DNA from: Cytobacillus solani
GTDB taxonomy: Bacteria > Bacillota > Bacilli > Bacillales > Cytobacillaceae
NCBI RefSeq assembly: GCF_001420595.1
Contig: NZ_LJIX01000006.1
Coordinates: forward strand, 1,553,361-1,617,360
Direction: 5' to 3'
DNA length: 64,000 nt
Part shown: positions 25,751 through 34,292 of the stretch, one piece after another
Position numbering within the stretch: the stretch's first letter is position 1
How the letters are laid out: each line of letters opens with the position of its first letter
Translations under genes and position numbers: made by a program
Notes under the pieces: model-generated
The model's database searches: none
What the model saw: the letters and a program-made list of their open reading frames with translations, nothing else
Told to the model about the DNA's origin: nothing

Positions 25751-26671
25751 ATGACGAAATTTAAAACGGTAAAACGCAAAGCAAACGTAGGGGAGCGTAT
25801 TTTGATTACTAAGGTTTCGCCAAGTGAGAGTGGTCGATACAAAACCGGAGATATCGGCGTCGTCCAAAGTTCCGCCAGTAACGTGATTGCAATAATAAAC
25901 GGGAAACCGGACGTATTAATATTTGACTACGAATATGAAGTTATAGTCGAAAACAAAACGGAGGCGAGCGAAGTGTACACAATCGAAGCACGTTACGAAA
26001 AGGCAGTCGAGCAAGCGCGGGAGGCAATCGAGGAGCTAAGACTCGCGTCATTAGCGAAAGGATACGAGGATGCTAGACGAGATTTGACAGCGGTCACTCC
26101 AGTCGGACACCTAGCCGTCCGCACTCCGCAGGAAATTCGCGACGTGCTTACGCGTGAGCGCATTATTGAACAGGCAAAGCGCGACGTGGCGAAACTGGAA
26201 GGCTTAATGATTTCCCCGAAAGTAGGAGACGAAGGTAATAATGCTTTTCGTAATTGGCGGACAGTGGTCAATTTCGTTGTAAACCGTGAGAAAAGGACGG
26301 TCGTCGCTTTAGTTTACTCTCGTGATCTTCAAGTGTTACTAGAACGCGGAATCGCCAAATGCGCCCCGACCGACTGCTTTAACGCCCATATCGGACGCGC
26401 AATCAGCCTTCGCCGAGCGCTGGGCCTCGAAGTGCCGAGCGAATATCTCAACGTGCCACAGCCGACGGAAGTGCGAGTAGGCGACGTTATCGAGCGTACA
26501 GGGTTATTTGAATGTAGTCGAGGGTTGCGGACTATCACCAAGATCGAAACTCGCAAAAATGGCGATAAGTTTTATAGAACGGCAGAGGGTCCCGGCGGTA
26601 CTGACGAGGAGAATGTCGTAAGAATCATCGACGACACACGCGAAAATGAACCGAAGGCGGTGACGAAATAA
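25751..26671 (+). CDS. Phage protein with SH3-like barrel modules
   Basis: 306 residues. The N-terminal module (VKRKANVGERILITKVSPSE then GDIGVV and FDYEYEVIVE) repeats the RKAxxGDxVLI...YEV plan found in the genes at 37751, 38173 and 51231. A helical segment follows, and near residue 260 a second barrel (TEVRVGDVIERTG). Start 25751 has GGGGAGGAAT 8 bases upstream. Function unknown. Confidence 0.6.
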   Translation: MTKFKTVKRKANVGERILITKVSPSESGRYKTGDIGVVQSSASNVIAIINGKPDVLIFDYEYEVIVENKTEASEVYTIEARYEKAVEQAREAIEELRLASLAKGYEDARRDLTAVTPVGHLAVRTPQEIRDVLTRERIIEQAKRDVAKLEGLMISPKVGDEGNNAFRNWRTVVNFVVNREKRTVVALVYSRDLQVLLERGIAKCAPTDCFNAHIGRAISLRRALGLEVPSEYLNVPQPTEVRVGDVIERTGLFECSRGLRTITKIETRKNGDKFYRTAEGPGGTDEENVVRIIDDTRENEPKAVTK

Positions 26672-26985
26672 TGGGAATCGATTATTATTCTTGCGAAATA
26701 TGTAACGAAGCATTTCCTGATGTTGTTCACTACGGACATTGCGGAAATTGCGAATCGACGCTTTGCGGTAGTTGTTTCGATGAAATGCGCGAGAAGAACG
26801 GAGAGCTTGGCGAAGGGCATCATCGGGCTAGTTGGTATGGAGAGGAAGCGCCGAACTGTTGCGACTTATGTGACGGAACAAAGCTTGATCTAGGCGAATT
26901 CGTAACCTTCCTAGTAGAGAAAATCGGCAAACCACGCGAGGAATTCGAGGCGGAATTTAAGGAACGGATGGTAATAGTCGAATGA
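26671..26985 (+). CDS. Cys-rich zinc-binding phage protein
   Basis: 104 residues. MGIDYYSCEICNEAFPD, then CGNCESTLCGSC and later CCDLCDG give at least four CxxC-type pairs. The C-terminus LGEFVTFLVEKIGKPREEFE is shared with the paralogue at 28605-29006. A RING-like or zinc-ribbon fold is likely. Partner unknown. Starts at TAATG overlap. Confidence 0.65.
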   Translation: MGIDYYSCEICNEAFPDVVHYGHCGNCESTLCGSCFDEMREKNGELGEGHHRASWYGEEAPNCCDLCDGTKLDLGEFVTFLVEKIGKPREEFEAEFKERMVIVE

Positions 26986-27161
26986 ACCTAGTAGAAGCAA
27001 TCCGCGCATTAACCACCGGAGACACCGCAATTGTAAGCGTGATAGGCAGACGTTATACAATTGCGGAGCTTGCTCCGAAGATGATTGGCGAAAATGCTTG
27101 CGTTTATAACAACGTGGGTATGACGGAAGCTGAACGGAAAGGGGAGTGGCGAGTTGTATAA
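26982..27161 (+). CDS. Small phage protein, 59 residues
   Basis: It overlaps the previous gene by 4 bases (ATGA). Product starts MNLVEAIRALTTGDTAIVSV and contains a beta-hairpin IGRRYTIAELAPKM. Unrecognised. Confidence 0.55.
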   Translation: MNLVEAIRALTTGDTAIVSVIGRRYTIAELAPKMIGENACVYNNVGMTEAERKGEWRVV

Positions 27162-27315
27162 TCCGTTAGAAATTTATACGAATAAATGCGATTTAGATTG
27201 GACGCAAGGCACGCTACGAGTTATTCAAGACGACGGGATAACCGTCATATTACTCGAAAAAGAGAACGGCAGTTTTCTCGTATTGAACGTGATTGATAAA
27301 TACCGAAAGGAGTGA
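27154..27315 (+). CDS. Small phage protein, 53 residues
   Basis: Starts at TTG 27154, inside the end of the previous gene, with GGGGAG 8 bases upstream. Product MYNPLEIYTNKCDLDWTQGT continues as a short beta-rich chain. Unrecognised. Confidence 0.5.
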   Translation: MYNPLEIYTNKCDLDWTQGTLRVIQDDGITVILLEKENGSFLVLNVIDKYRKE

Positions 27316-27319
27316 CGCT

Positions 27320-27805
27320 ATGTCAATCGAAGAACTTACGCTGCACGCCGAGGATTTTTTGCGAAAACATTACGATATGGAATTGGCGATTCCTATACGT
27401 AAAAATAGTCGATTAAAACGAACGTTGGGCTGTTTTATCACCGTAAAGCAACAGGCGGAGTGTATCGAAATAGCCGGCTATTTAATGGACTACGGCGCAA
27501 CCGAAGTCGTACTCGATACGCTTTATCACGAACTAATTCATTACGCGTTATTTACGCAAGGAAAGCCGTATCAAGACGGTCGCGTTGAGTTCGAAAATGA
27601 GTTGCGAAAGCATGGCGTCAGTAGTACGAACACGCCCGTTAAGGTCGGGAAATATATCGAATATTACTGTACGAAGTGTGGAAAGGAATACGAGACGGAG
27701 CGCCAACGCGTATTTAAATATCCGCACCTTTACCGATCGCGATGCTGTAAAGCGCCTATAAACGTTGTGGACTTTCGAATTTATGACGGAACGGAGGCGG
27801 TATAA
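27320..27805 (+). CDS. SprT-like zinc metalloprotease-fold protein
   Basis: 161 residues. The HELIH motif (about residue 74, in LDTLYHELIHYALFTQGKP) is the zinc site of SprT/Spartan-like proteins. The C-terminal zinc ribbon has CTKCG and RCCKAP. Relatives act on DNA-protein crosslinks, but activity here is inferred. Start 27320 has AAGGAG 8 bases upstream. Confidence 0.82.
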   Translation: MSIEELTLHAEDFLRKHYDMELAIPIRKNSRLKRTLGCFITVKQQAECIEIAGYLMDYGATEVVLDTLYHELIHYALFTQGKPYQDGRVEFENELRKHGVSSTNTPVKVGKYIEYYCTKCGKEYETERQRVFKYPHLYRSRCCKAPINVVDFRIYDGTEAV

Positions 27806-28605
27806 TGCACGCTAAATCTTGTATTCTCGCGAATCAGTGTAAACTCGCAAACTCCGAATCTTGCAACGCACACTGTCCGCACTTCATCGCCCTCCACGGA
27901 CTGAACGCTGTAAGTGGACGCGTGGCAACGGCTGGCGTGCCGAATGACTATCGGCTTGTGAACGCAAGCAATTCGCCCGTTCGTCAGAACCAAGCGGCAG
28001 TTTATCGCGCGGTTGACAAATATATCGCGACATTTGAGCGCCAGTTTGATACGGAAGGTGAGCGCGTGAAAAGCCTTTACCTTTTCAGCGAAAGCCCCGG
28101 AACGGGCAAGACAACGACAGCCAGCGCTTTGCTGAACGAATGGCTTATCGCACATTACATCGGTTCAAAAATACGCGGACTGCAACCGTTACAGCAGCCG
28201 GCTTACTTCCTCGATTGCAATAATTGGCAGACGGATTATAACAACTTCAATCGACCGAAAGTTCCTGACGCAATAGCTGAACCGGCAGCCAAGCGATATT
28301 ATAACGCAATGGAACGAGCAAAAACTGCGCCATTAGCGATTATTGACGATATTGGTGTTCGAGATTGCACGGATAATTTTAGGGCGGATTTGCATTCGAT
28401 TATCAACCGTCGCGTTACGAATAAGATGCCGACTATTTATACGAGCAATCTTCCGATTAAATACGTTGGCAAAGAGCCGAAAGTTGAAGCGTTCAAGCCT
28501 TACGACCTAGTTGACGTATTCAGCGAGGAAAGGCTTGCGGACAGGATTTTAGACATGTGCTTGACGCTGAGTTTCTCAGGCGAATCAAAAAGGGGGCTGA
28601 GGTAA
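27805..28605 (+). CDS. DnaC/DnaI-like helicase loader ATPase
   Basis: 266 residues. An N-terminal Cys cluster (residues 5-24) precedes an AAA+ core with Walker A SESPGTGKTT (about residues 93-102) and Walker B LAIIDDIG (about 172-179). Helicase loaders place DnaB on DNA, and a DnaB-like gene lies 1.3 kb downstream. It starts at TAATG and ends at TAATG overlap with the next gene. Confidence 0.82.
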   Translation: MHAKSCILANQCKLANSESCNAHCPHFIALHGLNAVSGRVATAGVPNDYRLVNASNSPVRQNQAAVYRAVDKYIATFERQFDTEGERVKSLYLFSESPGTGKTTTASALLNEWLIAHYIGSKIRGLQPLQQPAYFLDCNNWQTDYNNFNRPKVPDAIAEPAAKRYYNAMERAKTAPLAIIDDIGVRDCTDNFRADLHSIINRRVTNKMPTIYTSNLPIKYVGKEPKVEAFKPYDLVDVFSEERLADRILDMCLTLSFSGESKRGLR

Positions 28606-29006
28606 TGGGAGTTTCATATTATGCGTGTAAATGTTGTGGTGAAAGCCGGTACGAAGAATACGTAGGAAGCTGTACTACTTGCGGTAAAACGCTAGGCACA
28701 TGTTGCGTGGTAAACGACGATATTGGGTCTGATTACGCATACGAATATGGGGTTATATACGACGGGTCAGAAGCGCAGAAGAATGAGTACGGAATTGAGG
28801 AAGATTGGGAGGAAAAAGGATGGGTAACGATCGGGGAAGTTATCGACGATACGTCAATCCAACCAAAGTATTGCCCATTCTGTACCGGAGAAGAAATTGC
28901 CCAAGAGGATATTCTCGCATATTTACTGAAACAAATCGGCAAGACACATACGGAAGTTGAAAGGGAGTACCGTGACTATATTAATAAACGGAAGGCGTCC
29001 GAATGA
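28605..29006 (+). CDS. Cys-rich zinc-binding phage protein (paralogue)
   Basis: 133 residues. MGVSYYACKCCGESRYEEYV with CTTCGKTLGTCC and CPFCTGEE mirrors the gene at 26671-26985, as does the tail ILAYLLKQIGKTHTEVEREY. The ATG overlaps the stop of the loader gene. Function unknown. Confidence 0.65.
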   Translation: MGVSYYACKCCGESRYEEYVGSCTTCGKTLGTCCVVNDDIGSDYAYEYGVIYDGSEAQKNEYGIEEDWEEKGWVTIGEVIDDTSIQPKYCPFCTGEEIAQEDILAYLLKQIGKTHTEVEREYRDYINKRKASE

Positions 29007-29428
29007 ACTGGCTAAAACGGCTATTCAAACGGAAGGATGACGAAGTATATTTCGCAGACGGTCCGGCATACGAGCCTGGCGACCTAGTTATCGTATATGA
29101 CCCGTACGTCCTCGACGGCATGGATGCGCACGAGGTTCGCGAGCCACGTTATGAAACCGTCAAGCAGAGCGCGTTTATTCCGAACCTCGGCGTTTTCGCG
29201 TATCAATTCGAGGGCGGTGACGGCGCGTGGTATAACGAAGCGTGGCTGTTTCCAGCGGTGTATTTGACGGAGAGAATTAGCGTAGTGTTTCCGTATGAGC
29301 CGACGCAAGCAGAGCAAATTGACGCCTTATTGGACGAGTATCGTGATTACAAGGCGTTGGCTGATACGTTTGGCGATGCGGAATATTGCGAGAGGTTGGC
29401 GGAGTTGCGGAGGCTTGGCGAAAAATAA
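29003..29428 (+). CDS. Hypothetical phage protein
   Basis: 141 residues. A basic start MNWLKRLFKRKDDE is followed by a beta-rich region with PGDLVIVYDPYVLDG and a C-terminal helix. Possibly another small barrel protein. Overlaps the previous gene by 4 bases. Confidence 0.55.
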   Translation: MNWLKRLFKRKDDEVYFADGPAYEPGDLVIVYDPYVLDGMDAHEVREPRYETVKQSAFIPNLGVFAYQFEGGDGAWYNEAWLFPAVYLTERISVVFPYEPTQAEQIDALLDEYRDYKALADTFGDAEYCERLAELRRLGEK

Positions 29429-29478
29429 AGTGATGCTGCGCTTTTGAAATAAAATGTGAAGTAAAGGGGATTGTCCAA

Positions 29479-29616
29479 ATGTGTGATTGTTGGGTGTGTA
29501 ATATGTCAGAGGAAGAACACAATAAAGGCATGATTGAGTACGAGTATCAAGAGTATCGCAAGAAAACTGATAATCCGTTAACAAAGGATGAATGGCTTCA
29601 AACGTTACCTAGTTAA
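29479..29616 (+). CDS. Small Cys-containing phage protein, 45 residues
   Basis: AAAGGGGA lies upstream of ATG 29479. The product MCDCWVCNMSEEEHNKGMIE has three Cys in its first seven residues, followed by an acidic helix. Unrecognised. Confidence 0.55.
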   Translation: MCDCWVCNMSEEEHNKGMIEYEYQEYRKKTDNPLTKDEWLQTLPS

Positions 29617-29651
29617 GAAAATTGACTAATGATACGAAGGGGGAAATGATT

Positions 29652-29801
29652 ATGGTGATATATGAAATTGAATATGAGATACCACCATTAAGGGCGATTT
29701 ATCGTCATGGGGTTTATGCGGTTGATGAAGAAATTGCAATAAAAAAGTTTACGGCAAACAATCCGAAGGCAAAGATACGAAAAGTAAAAGTACGACAATA
29801 G
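29652..29801 (+). CDS. Small phage protein, 49 residues
   Basis: AAGGGGG lies 8 bases before ATG 29652 (ATG 29646 is too close). The product starts MVIYEIEYEIPPLRAIYRHG and ends with a basic tail. Unrecognised. Confidence 0.55.
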   Translation: MVIYEIEYEIPPLRAIYRHGVYAVDEEIAIKKFTANNPKAKIRKVKVRQ

Positions 29802-29903
29802 TAATGAACATTTCGAAATTATTACGCAACAATGTCGATAAGTCTCTCTTTCTATTCCCATATCATTCCGTATACAATAACGAATATCAAAGGAGGTCGA
29901 CGC

Positions 29904-31244
29904 ATGCACTATCCGAATCTATTATTTTCGAAAATAGTCGACGAGAACAATCCGCAAGCACTCGCACGCTTCAACGTAACCGAAGGCGACATGCCCACGG
30001 ATGGCGAGCGTCAAATCTATCGCTTTATCACCGACTACGCCGAGCGCAATCGAGGCCAGGCGCCAAGCTATGCGACACTCACAGCCGAATGCCCAGCGTT
30101 TGATTATCAGCCACAGGTCGGCGACAGCTACGAATTCCTAGCGCGCGAAATCAAAAAGCATTCGGCGCAAGTCCAGTTCGCGAAATATGTTAACGAAGAA
30201 CTCGGCAAGAAATTCGAGACGGACGGTCACGCGGACATATTTTCGTTTCTTGACGGCTTGATTTCCGACATAAATTCGATTAAACTAAGAACAAGTGTTC
30301 TGAGTAAAATAGGAACAGACGTCAAACACGACGGCGACAAGTTTCTCGCGGAATACGAACGGCGCAAGGCTGGCGAGTCGTTCCGCATTTGGCAGTCGAA
30401 GTTTAGCGCGATCGGCGAGTATGTATCGTCGAATTTATACACGGTATACGGCGAGTCAGGTCGCGGAAAGTCCGTTATTACACTAGAGGATGCGATATAT
30501 GCCGCCATGCAGGGCGCGAATGTTTTAATATGGGCGATGGAAATGGGCTGGTTTGAGTTACTCGTCCGTATTTACGTTAGCATTTCCGGCGATGAAGGCA
30601 TAACACAAGCGAAAATTAACGGCATTAATCTTAACGCTGGCTTCGAAAGTCGCGACGTTCGGCTCGGCAAATTATCGGAGGAATTCGAGTCGGCGTTTAA
30701 ACAGTTTATCGCAACTATGAACGAACGAATCGCCGGCAATATTACGGTGCGTGCAGTCGATGACGAAGATTTTTCGAACCGTAGTTTAAAGGCGCTTGAA
30801 TCCGATATACTCGCGACAAAAGCGGATTTCGTGGTCGTCGACCCTTTCTACTATTTGCACTACGAGAAGAATACGTCAAAAACAACGGGCGGCGATGCGG
30901 CGAATACCTCGATGAAGTTGCGAGCATTGGCGGGGCGAACGTCGACTGTTATCGTTGCCATTACGCAGGCTGACGTAAAGAAGGGCGAATCGGACGATGA
31001 AGGAAACCGCGAATTAAAGTTGCCCGACCGTGACGACGTAAAGAAAACTACGCAATTAATGGAGGACGCGTATTTGCTGATCGGAGTCGATACGGACTAC
31101 AAGCAGGGTCGCGGATTGGTCGGCGTAAATAAAGGGCGCGACGGTGGCGAAGGCGACAGCGTAGAAATACTGTATATTCCGCAAGTAGGCATCGTCAAGC
31201 AGCCGGAATCGGGCGCAGCAGTTGCGGGGCAGTTCGGATTTTAA
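29904..31244 (+). CDS. Replicative DNA helicase, DnaB-like
   Basis: 446 residues. The N-terminal half is helical. The RecA-like core has Walker A GESGRGKS (about residues 183-190), Walker B FVVVDPFYYLHY, and later segments AITQADVKKG and VNKGRDGGEGDSVEI typical of DnaB motifs. It should unwind the phage fork, loaded by the ATPase at 27805. Start 29904 follows AAAGGAGG by 9 bases. Confidence 0.85.
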   Translation: MHYPNLLFSKIVDENNPQALARFNVTEGDMPTDGERQIYRFITDYAERNRGQAPSYATLTAECPAFDYQPQVGDSYEFLAREIKKHSAQVQFAKYVNEELGKKFETDGHADIFSFLDGLISDINSIKLRTSVLSKIGTDVKHDGDKFLAEYERRKAGESFRIWQSKFSAIGEYVSSNLYTVYGESGRGKSVITLEDAIYAAMQGANVLIWAMEMGWFELLVRIYVSISGDEGITQAKINGINLNAGFESRDVRLGKLSEEFESAFKQFIATMNERIAGNITVRAVDDEDFSNRSLKALESDILATKADFVVVDPFYYLHYEKNTSKTTGGDAANTSMKLRALAGRTSTVIVAITQADVKKGESDDEGNRELKLPDRDDVKKTTQLMEDAYLLIGVDTDYKQGRGLVGVNKGRDGGEGDSVEILYIPQVGIVKQPESGAAVAGQFGF

Positions 31245-31376
31245 GAAACTGCGAAAAACGGCGTGCGAATGAGTAAAATCCACAGTTGATCTAGACCGAA
31301 CGTATAAAAAACGGCGGAATTTGACGTTTTACGAGAAATAGACAAGCGAAGTATACTACGAAATAAGGAGGCGCAA

Positions 31377-32372
31377 ATGGCAACGATTCATATACGTAAT
31401 CAACCGGTAGAAGTCGACGTCGAAGCGGAGCTGCGCGAATTCAACTGGACGCGCCCACGTTGGACAGGCGACAAGTTACTCGCAGCAAGCCCGTTTCGCT
31501 ACGATCAGACGCCGAGTTTCTTCGTCCGGCTCGAACCATACGGAGACTATCCGGCGGGCACTTGGTCAGATAGCGGAGCTTACGATTCGGAGTGGGCAAG
31601 CGGCGGCCTCGTGAAACTGCTTTCATTTTTACGCAATGAGACCTACGGCGAAACGGAAGAATACCTGCTAAACACCTATGGATTCTCGCAAGACACGACC
31701 GATATAAAACTTATACCGCCGCGATTAAAAGTTCAGCAGGCTAGGCAGCCGTTGGCAGAAGCGGAACTAAGCGAATTCACAACGGACTATACGTACTTGG
31801 AATCTCGCGGGATAAGCAAGGAAGTCCAGGCGGAGGCGGGCGTGCTATTCGACGCGAAAAGTCGGGCGGTCGTTATCCCGTGGCTCGACGCAAACGGGCG
31901 CCTTCGTAGTGTGAAATTTCGCACGGTTCGCGGAAAAATGTTTTGGTATCATCGAGGGGCGACGCCTGTGCGCGAATTGGTTTACGGAATTGAATCGGCG
32001 AAGCATAAGACGGCAATCTTGTGTGAAGCGGAAATTGATGCGTTAAGCTGGCGGCAAGCAGGTTACGCAGCGATAGCGGTTGGCGGGGCGAATTTTAACG
32101 GTGTGCAAGCGGACATCATCAAGCGGTCGCCGATCGAGGAATTAGTTATCGCAACAGACAACGATAAGGCAGGCGAAAAATTACGAGAGCAAGTTGAGCG
32201 AGTAATGAGCGGACATGTGCGCGTTAGGCAGGCGTATGTAGATGCGGAGTTTAAGGACGCAAACGAGGCTTTGGTGAGATATGGGGAGTATGCGTTGAGG
32301 AATGCGGTGGATAAGTCGGAAGTAAGGCCGTTGTTGTCCGTGAAACCACGGAGTCTGTCGCTGGGTAAGTAA
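31377..32372 (+). CDS. DNA primase (Toprim), zinc-finger cysteines absent
   Basis: 331 residues. The N-terminal block SPFRYDQTPSFFV (about residues 38-50) matches the CHC2 zinc-finger site CPFHxxxTPSF, but Cys and His are replaced. The Toprim domain has LCEAEIDALSW (about 215) and IATDNDKAG (about 259). It probably makes primers with the DnaB-like helicase. GGAGG is 7 bases upstream. Confidence 0.83.
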   Translation: MATIHIRNQPVEVDVEAELREFNWTRPRWTGDKLLAASPFRYDQTPSFFVRLEPYGDYPAGTWSDSGAYDSEWASGGLVKLLSFLRNETYGETEEYLLNTYGFSQDTTDIKLIPPRLKVQQARQPLAEAELSEFTTDYTYLESRGISKEVQAEAGVLFDAKSRAVVIPWLDANGRLRSVKFRTVRGKMFWYHRGATPVRELVYGIESAKHKTAILCEAEIDALSWRQAGYAAIAVGGANFNGVQADIIKRSPIEELVIATDNDKAGEKLREQVERVMSGHVRVRQAYVDAEFKDANEALVRYGEYALRNAVDKSEVRPLLSVKPRSLSLGK

Positions 32373-32411
32373 CGCCTCTTACCCGTTACGTAACGTTCTG
32401 ACATTCGAGAG

Positions 32412-32624
32412 TTAGTCGTAGTGCCATTCGTAAAGGTCTTCGATGGAACAATGGAGTATGTCCGCGAAGACTTTTGCGGTTGTCACTTTCATTATGTATC
32501 GCTTATTTTCATAATCGCCAATTAACCCTTTGTCGACGTTTGAACGCTCGGATAATTGTTGCTGCGTTAATCCTTGCGCTAATCGGCGCTCTCGAAGCAG
32601 ACACTTTCCGACTTGTGGCGTCGT
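32412..32624 (-). CDS. Cro/CI-type HTH protein with non-standard start
   Basis: A leftward frame encodes LLRERRLAQGLTQQQLSERS, then NVDKGLIGDYENKRYIMKVT and IEDLYEWHYD: a clear XRE-type helix-turn-helix. The frame has no ATG, GTG or TTG start. ACG codons at 32624 and 32621 sit 3-6 bases after GAGGTGAGAT. Either an ACG start is used or the start was mutated. Second gene of the leftward HTH pair. Confidence 0.6.
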   Translation of the reverse strand, partial: TTPQVGKCLLRERRLAQGLTQQQLSERSNVDKGLIGDYENKRYIMKVTTAKVFADILHCSIEDLYEWHYD

Positions 32625-32637
32625 ATCTCACCTCGTT

Positions 32638-32856
32638 TTATTCCTCGGTATTCATATCTCCTAATTCTAATTCAATTACTTTTTCGATAGGCACGTTTAA
32701 GTGTGTACAAATTTTATGTATTGTAGCCAGACTAACCGGTTCATTTCTACTAATAATAGCTTGTGTTCTGGAGTTAAGACCGATAGTGTCCCGCAAATCA
32801 CTAAGAACTAAACCTTTCTGTTTTAAAGTTTCTTTAAGTGGTCTATAATTTAACAA
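32638..32856 (-). CDS. Cro/CI-type HTH repressor-like protein
   Basis: 72 residues: MLNYRPLKETLKQKGLVLSD, then LNSRTQAIISRNEPVSLATI and HLNVPIEKVIELE, a compact XRE domain close to YozG-type regulators. Start TTG 32856 has GGAGGTGA 7 bases upstream. It is divergent from the aimR-like gene and faces the operator at 32881-32900, so it is the likely lysogeny repressor. Confidence 0.8.
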   Translation of the reverse strand: MLNYRPLKETLKQKGLVLSDLRDTIGLNSRTQAIISRNEPVSLATIHKICTHLNVPIEKVIELELGDMNTEE

Positions 32857-32880
32857 TTTTATTCACCTCCGAAATCAAAA

Positions 32881-32912
32881 ATGTTTACATTTGTAAACAT
32901 TTTGAGTATAAT
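32881..32912 (+). promoter_or_regulatory. Operator and sigma-A promoter of the aimR-like gene
   Basis: ATGTTTACATTTGTAAACAT (32881-32900) is a near-perfect 20-base dyad. It contains -35 TTTACA (32884-32889), with -10 TATAAT (32907-32912) after 17 bases. A protein bound here would block rightward transcription; the adjacent HTH protein is the natural candidate. Confidence 0.75.
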
Positions 32913-32980
32913 CTAGCTAACTACAAAAATGAGTATATCACAAGAATGCAGCGGATTAAATAAAGAAATGAGGTTTTTGT

Positions 32981-34141
32981 ATGATTGCAAACGATATTGA
33001 GTCCCAATTAGACACATTCGAAACGAAAATCAATATAAAAACCCTTTCAGAAATGTCAGGCGTTGCAGAAGCAACAATAAGACGTATTCTTAAGCGCAAT
33101 CATGAAACGAATTTTTTAAATTTATATTTAATTTGCAATATTTTATTCGACGATGACACATTAATTAGGTGGTCTTATTCTTTTGAGTTACCTAATAATA
33201 TGAAAGCAGCTATGGAATTTATGCTACTTAAAAATAAACTCGATGACCTTGATAAATACATAAGGACAAAAGTAAGTAAATGGGACAACAAAAGTGCCAA
33301 AAAGTGGGCAAAGGTCTATTCAATTATTTCCGAGTACGAAAGAAATCCTACCGACCACTTAAAAACACTTAAAAAAATTCGCGGAATATCAGGTTCTGAC
33401 AAAGAGCTTGAAATCCTTTTGAAGCTAGTAGAGGCTAATATATTTTATAGAATAGTAGCGGATAATTCATCTTACTTACATGAAATGTCTAGATTATTAT
33501 TTGAGATAAAAGACCATATTGGCAACACTAAAGATTTCCTATATGAAGCCTTTAGTTGTAGGTTGAATGACTTGATGAGTAAAAATTTGTTATACGTAAA
33601 ATCAGATGTAAATAAGGCTAGACAATACGCAAAGAAAAATATTTATCAAAATATATGTCCGTTATTCAAAGCGAACGCATTATATCTAATAGGTGTTTCT
33701 AACATGTTCGAGAGCTACGAAATTTGCTTACAATACACAAAAAAAGCAATTGACACCTATAGAGTAGCTGGGCACGATAAGTACGCTAACGACCTGGAAA
33801 GAAGCGCCGTTCCGTTGATCAAAGCGCATTTTGGAGTGAAATACGACGAGGAAACAAAAGACCTTTCGGAAATTGCGCATTATGAAGCGAAATGGGGGGA
33901 TAAGCAAAAATCGAAAAAAATAATAAATAAGTTAATAGAAGATTCCGGAGAGACAATGTATCGGCTGTATTATAAAGGAATGGCTGAAGAAAACGAAGAA
34001 GCTCTTTTTAAATCACTAACGCAATTTCTGAAAATAGGAGATAATTTTTTCGCGCAATTCCCTCTAAATCAACTTCGTAGATCGTCAAATACTAATATGC
34101 GCACAATGGCGGAAATGCTTTACACACAATTTATAAATTAG
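32981..34141 (+). CDS. aimR: AimR-family arbitrium receptor / transcription regulator
   Basis: 386 residues. An N-terminal HTH (NIKTLSEMSGVAEATIRRIL, about 19-38) is followed by tetratricopeptide-like helices. The stretches ANALYLIGVSNMFESYEICL and YYKGMAEENEEALFKSLTQF match the corresponding AYALSYLGNSYMFSNYE and YYLKGLASND...YFK regions of SPbeta AimR. In that system the receptor activates a lysogeny-inhibiting gene unless it binds a phage-made peptide. A small prepeptide gene follows 13 bases later. Assignment is by family resemblance. Confidence 0.82.
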   Translation: MIANDIESQLDTFETKINIKTLSEMSGVAEATIRRILKRNHETNFLNLYLICNILFDDDTLIRWSYSFELPNNMKAAMEFMLLKNKLDDLDKYIRTKVSKWDNKSAKKWAKVYSIISEYERNPTDHLKTLKKIRGISGSDKELEILLKLVEANIFYRIVADNSSYLHEMSRLLFEIKDHIGNTKDFLYEAFSCRLNDLMSKNLLYVKSDVNKARQYAKKNIYQNICPLFKANALYLIGVSNMFESYEICLQYTKKAIDTYRVAGHDKYANDLERSAVPLIKAHFGVKYDEETKDLSEIAHYEAKWGDKQKSKKIINKLIEDSGETMYRLYYKGMAEENEEALFKSLTQFLKIGDNFFAQFPLNQLRRSSNTNMRTMAEMLYTQFIN

Positions 34142-34154
34142 GAGGAATTAGTCA

Positions 34155-34283
34155 ATGAATATCAAAAAGAAAATCATCGCTAGTATCGGAGTAGTCTTAG
34201 TTAGTTTAGTACTGTTTGTATCTGTGGGTGGAGGAGTTAATGTCGCCGATCTTCCTCGCGGCGGATTTATATTCACGAAATAG
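34155..34283 (+). CDS. aimP: AimP-like arbitrium prepeptide (atypical C-terminus)
   Basis: 42 residues immediately after aimR, with AGGAGG 9 bases upstream. MNIKKKIIASIGVVLVSLVL is a secretion signal; the tail is NVADLPRGGFIFTK. Known mature arbitrium peptides are short and end near RGA (for example GMPRGA in SPbeta). DLPRGG fits that pattern, but here five further residues follow, so the mature peptide and its processing are uncertain. A terminator follows 10 bases after the stop. Confidence 0.72.
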   Translation: MNIKKKIIASIGVVLVSLVLFVSVGGGVNVADLPRGGFIFTK

Positions 34284-34292
34284 ACAAGCGAA

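Noticed and set aside
29804-30103. 99-codon frame overlapping the DnaB start
   Set aside because: No ribosome site and its Arg/Ser-rich product is a frame shadow of the helicase gene.
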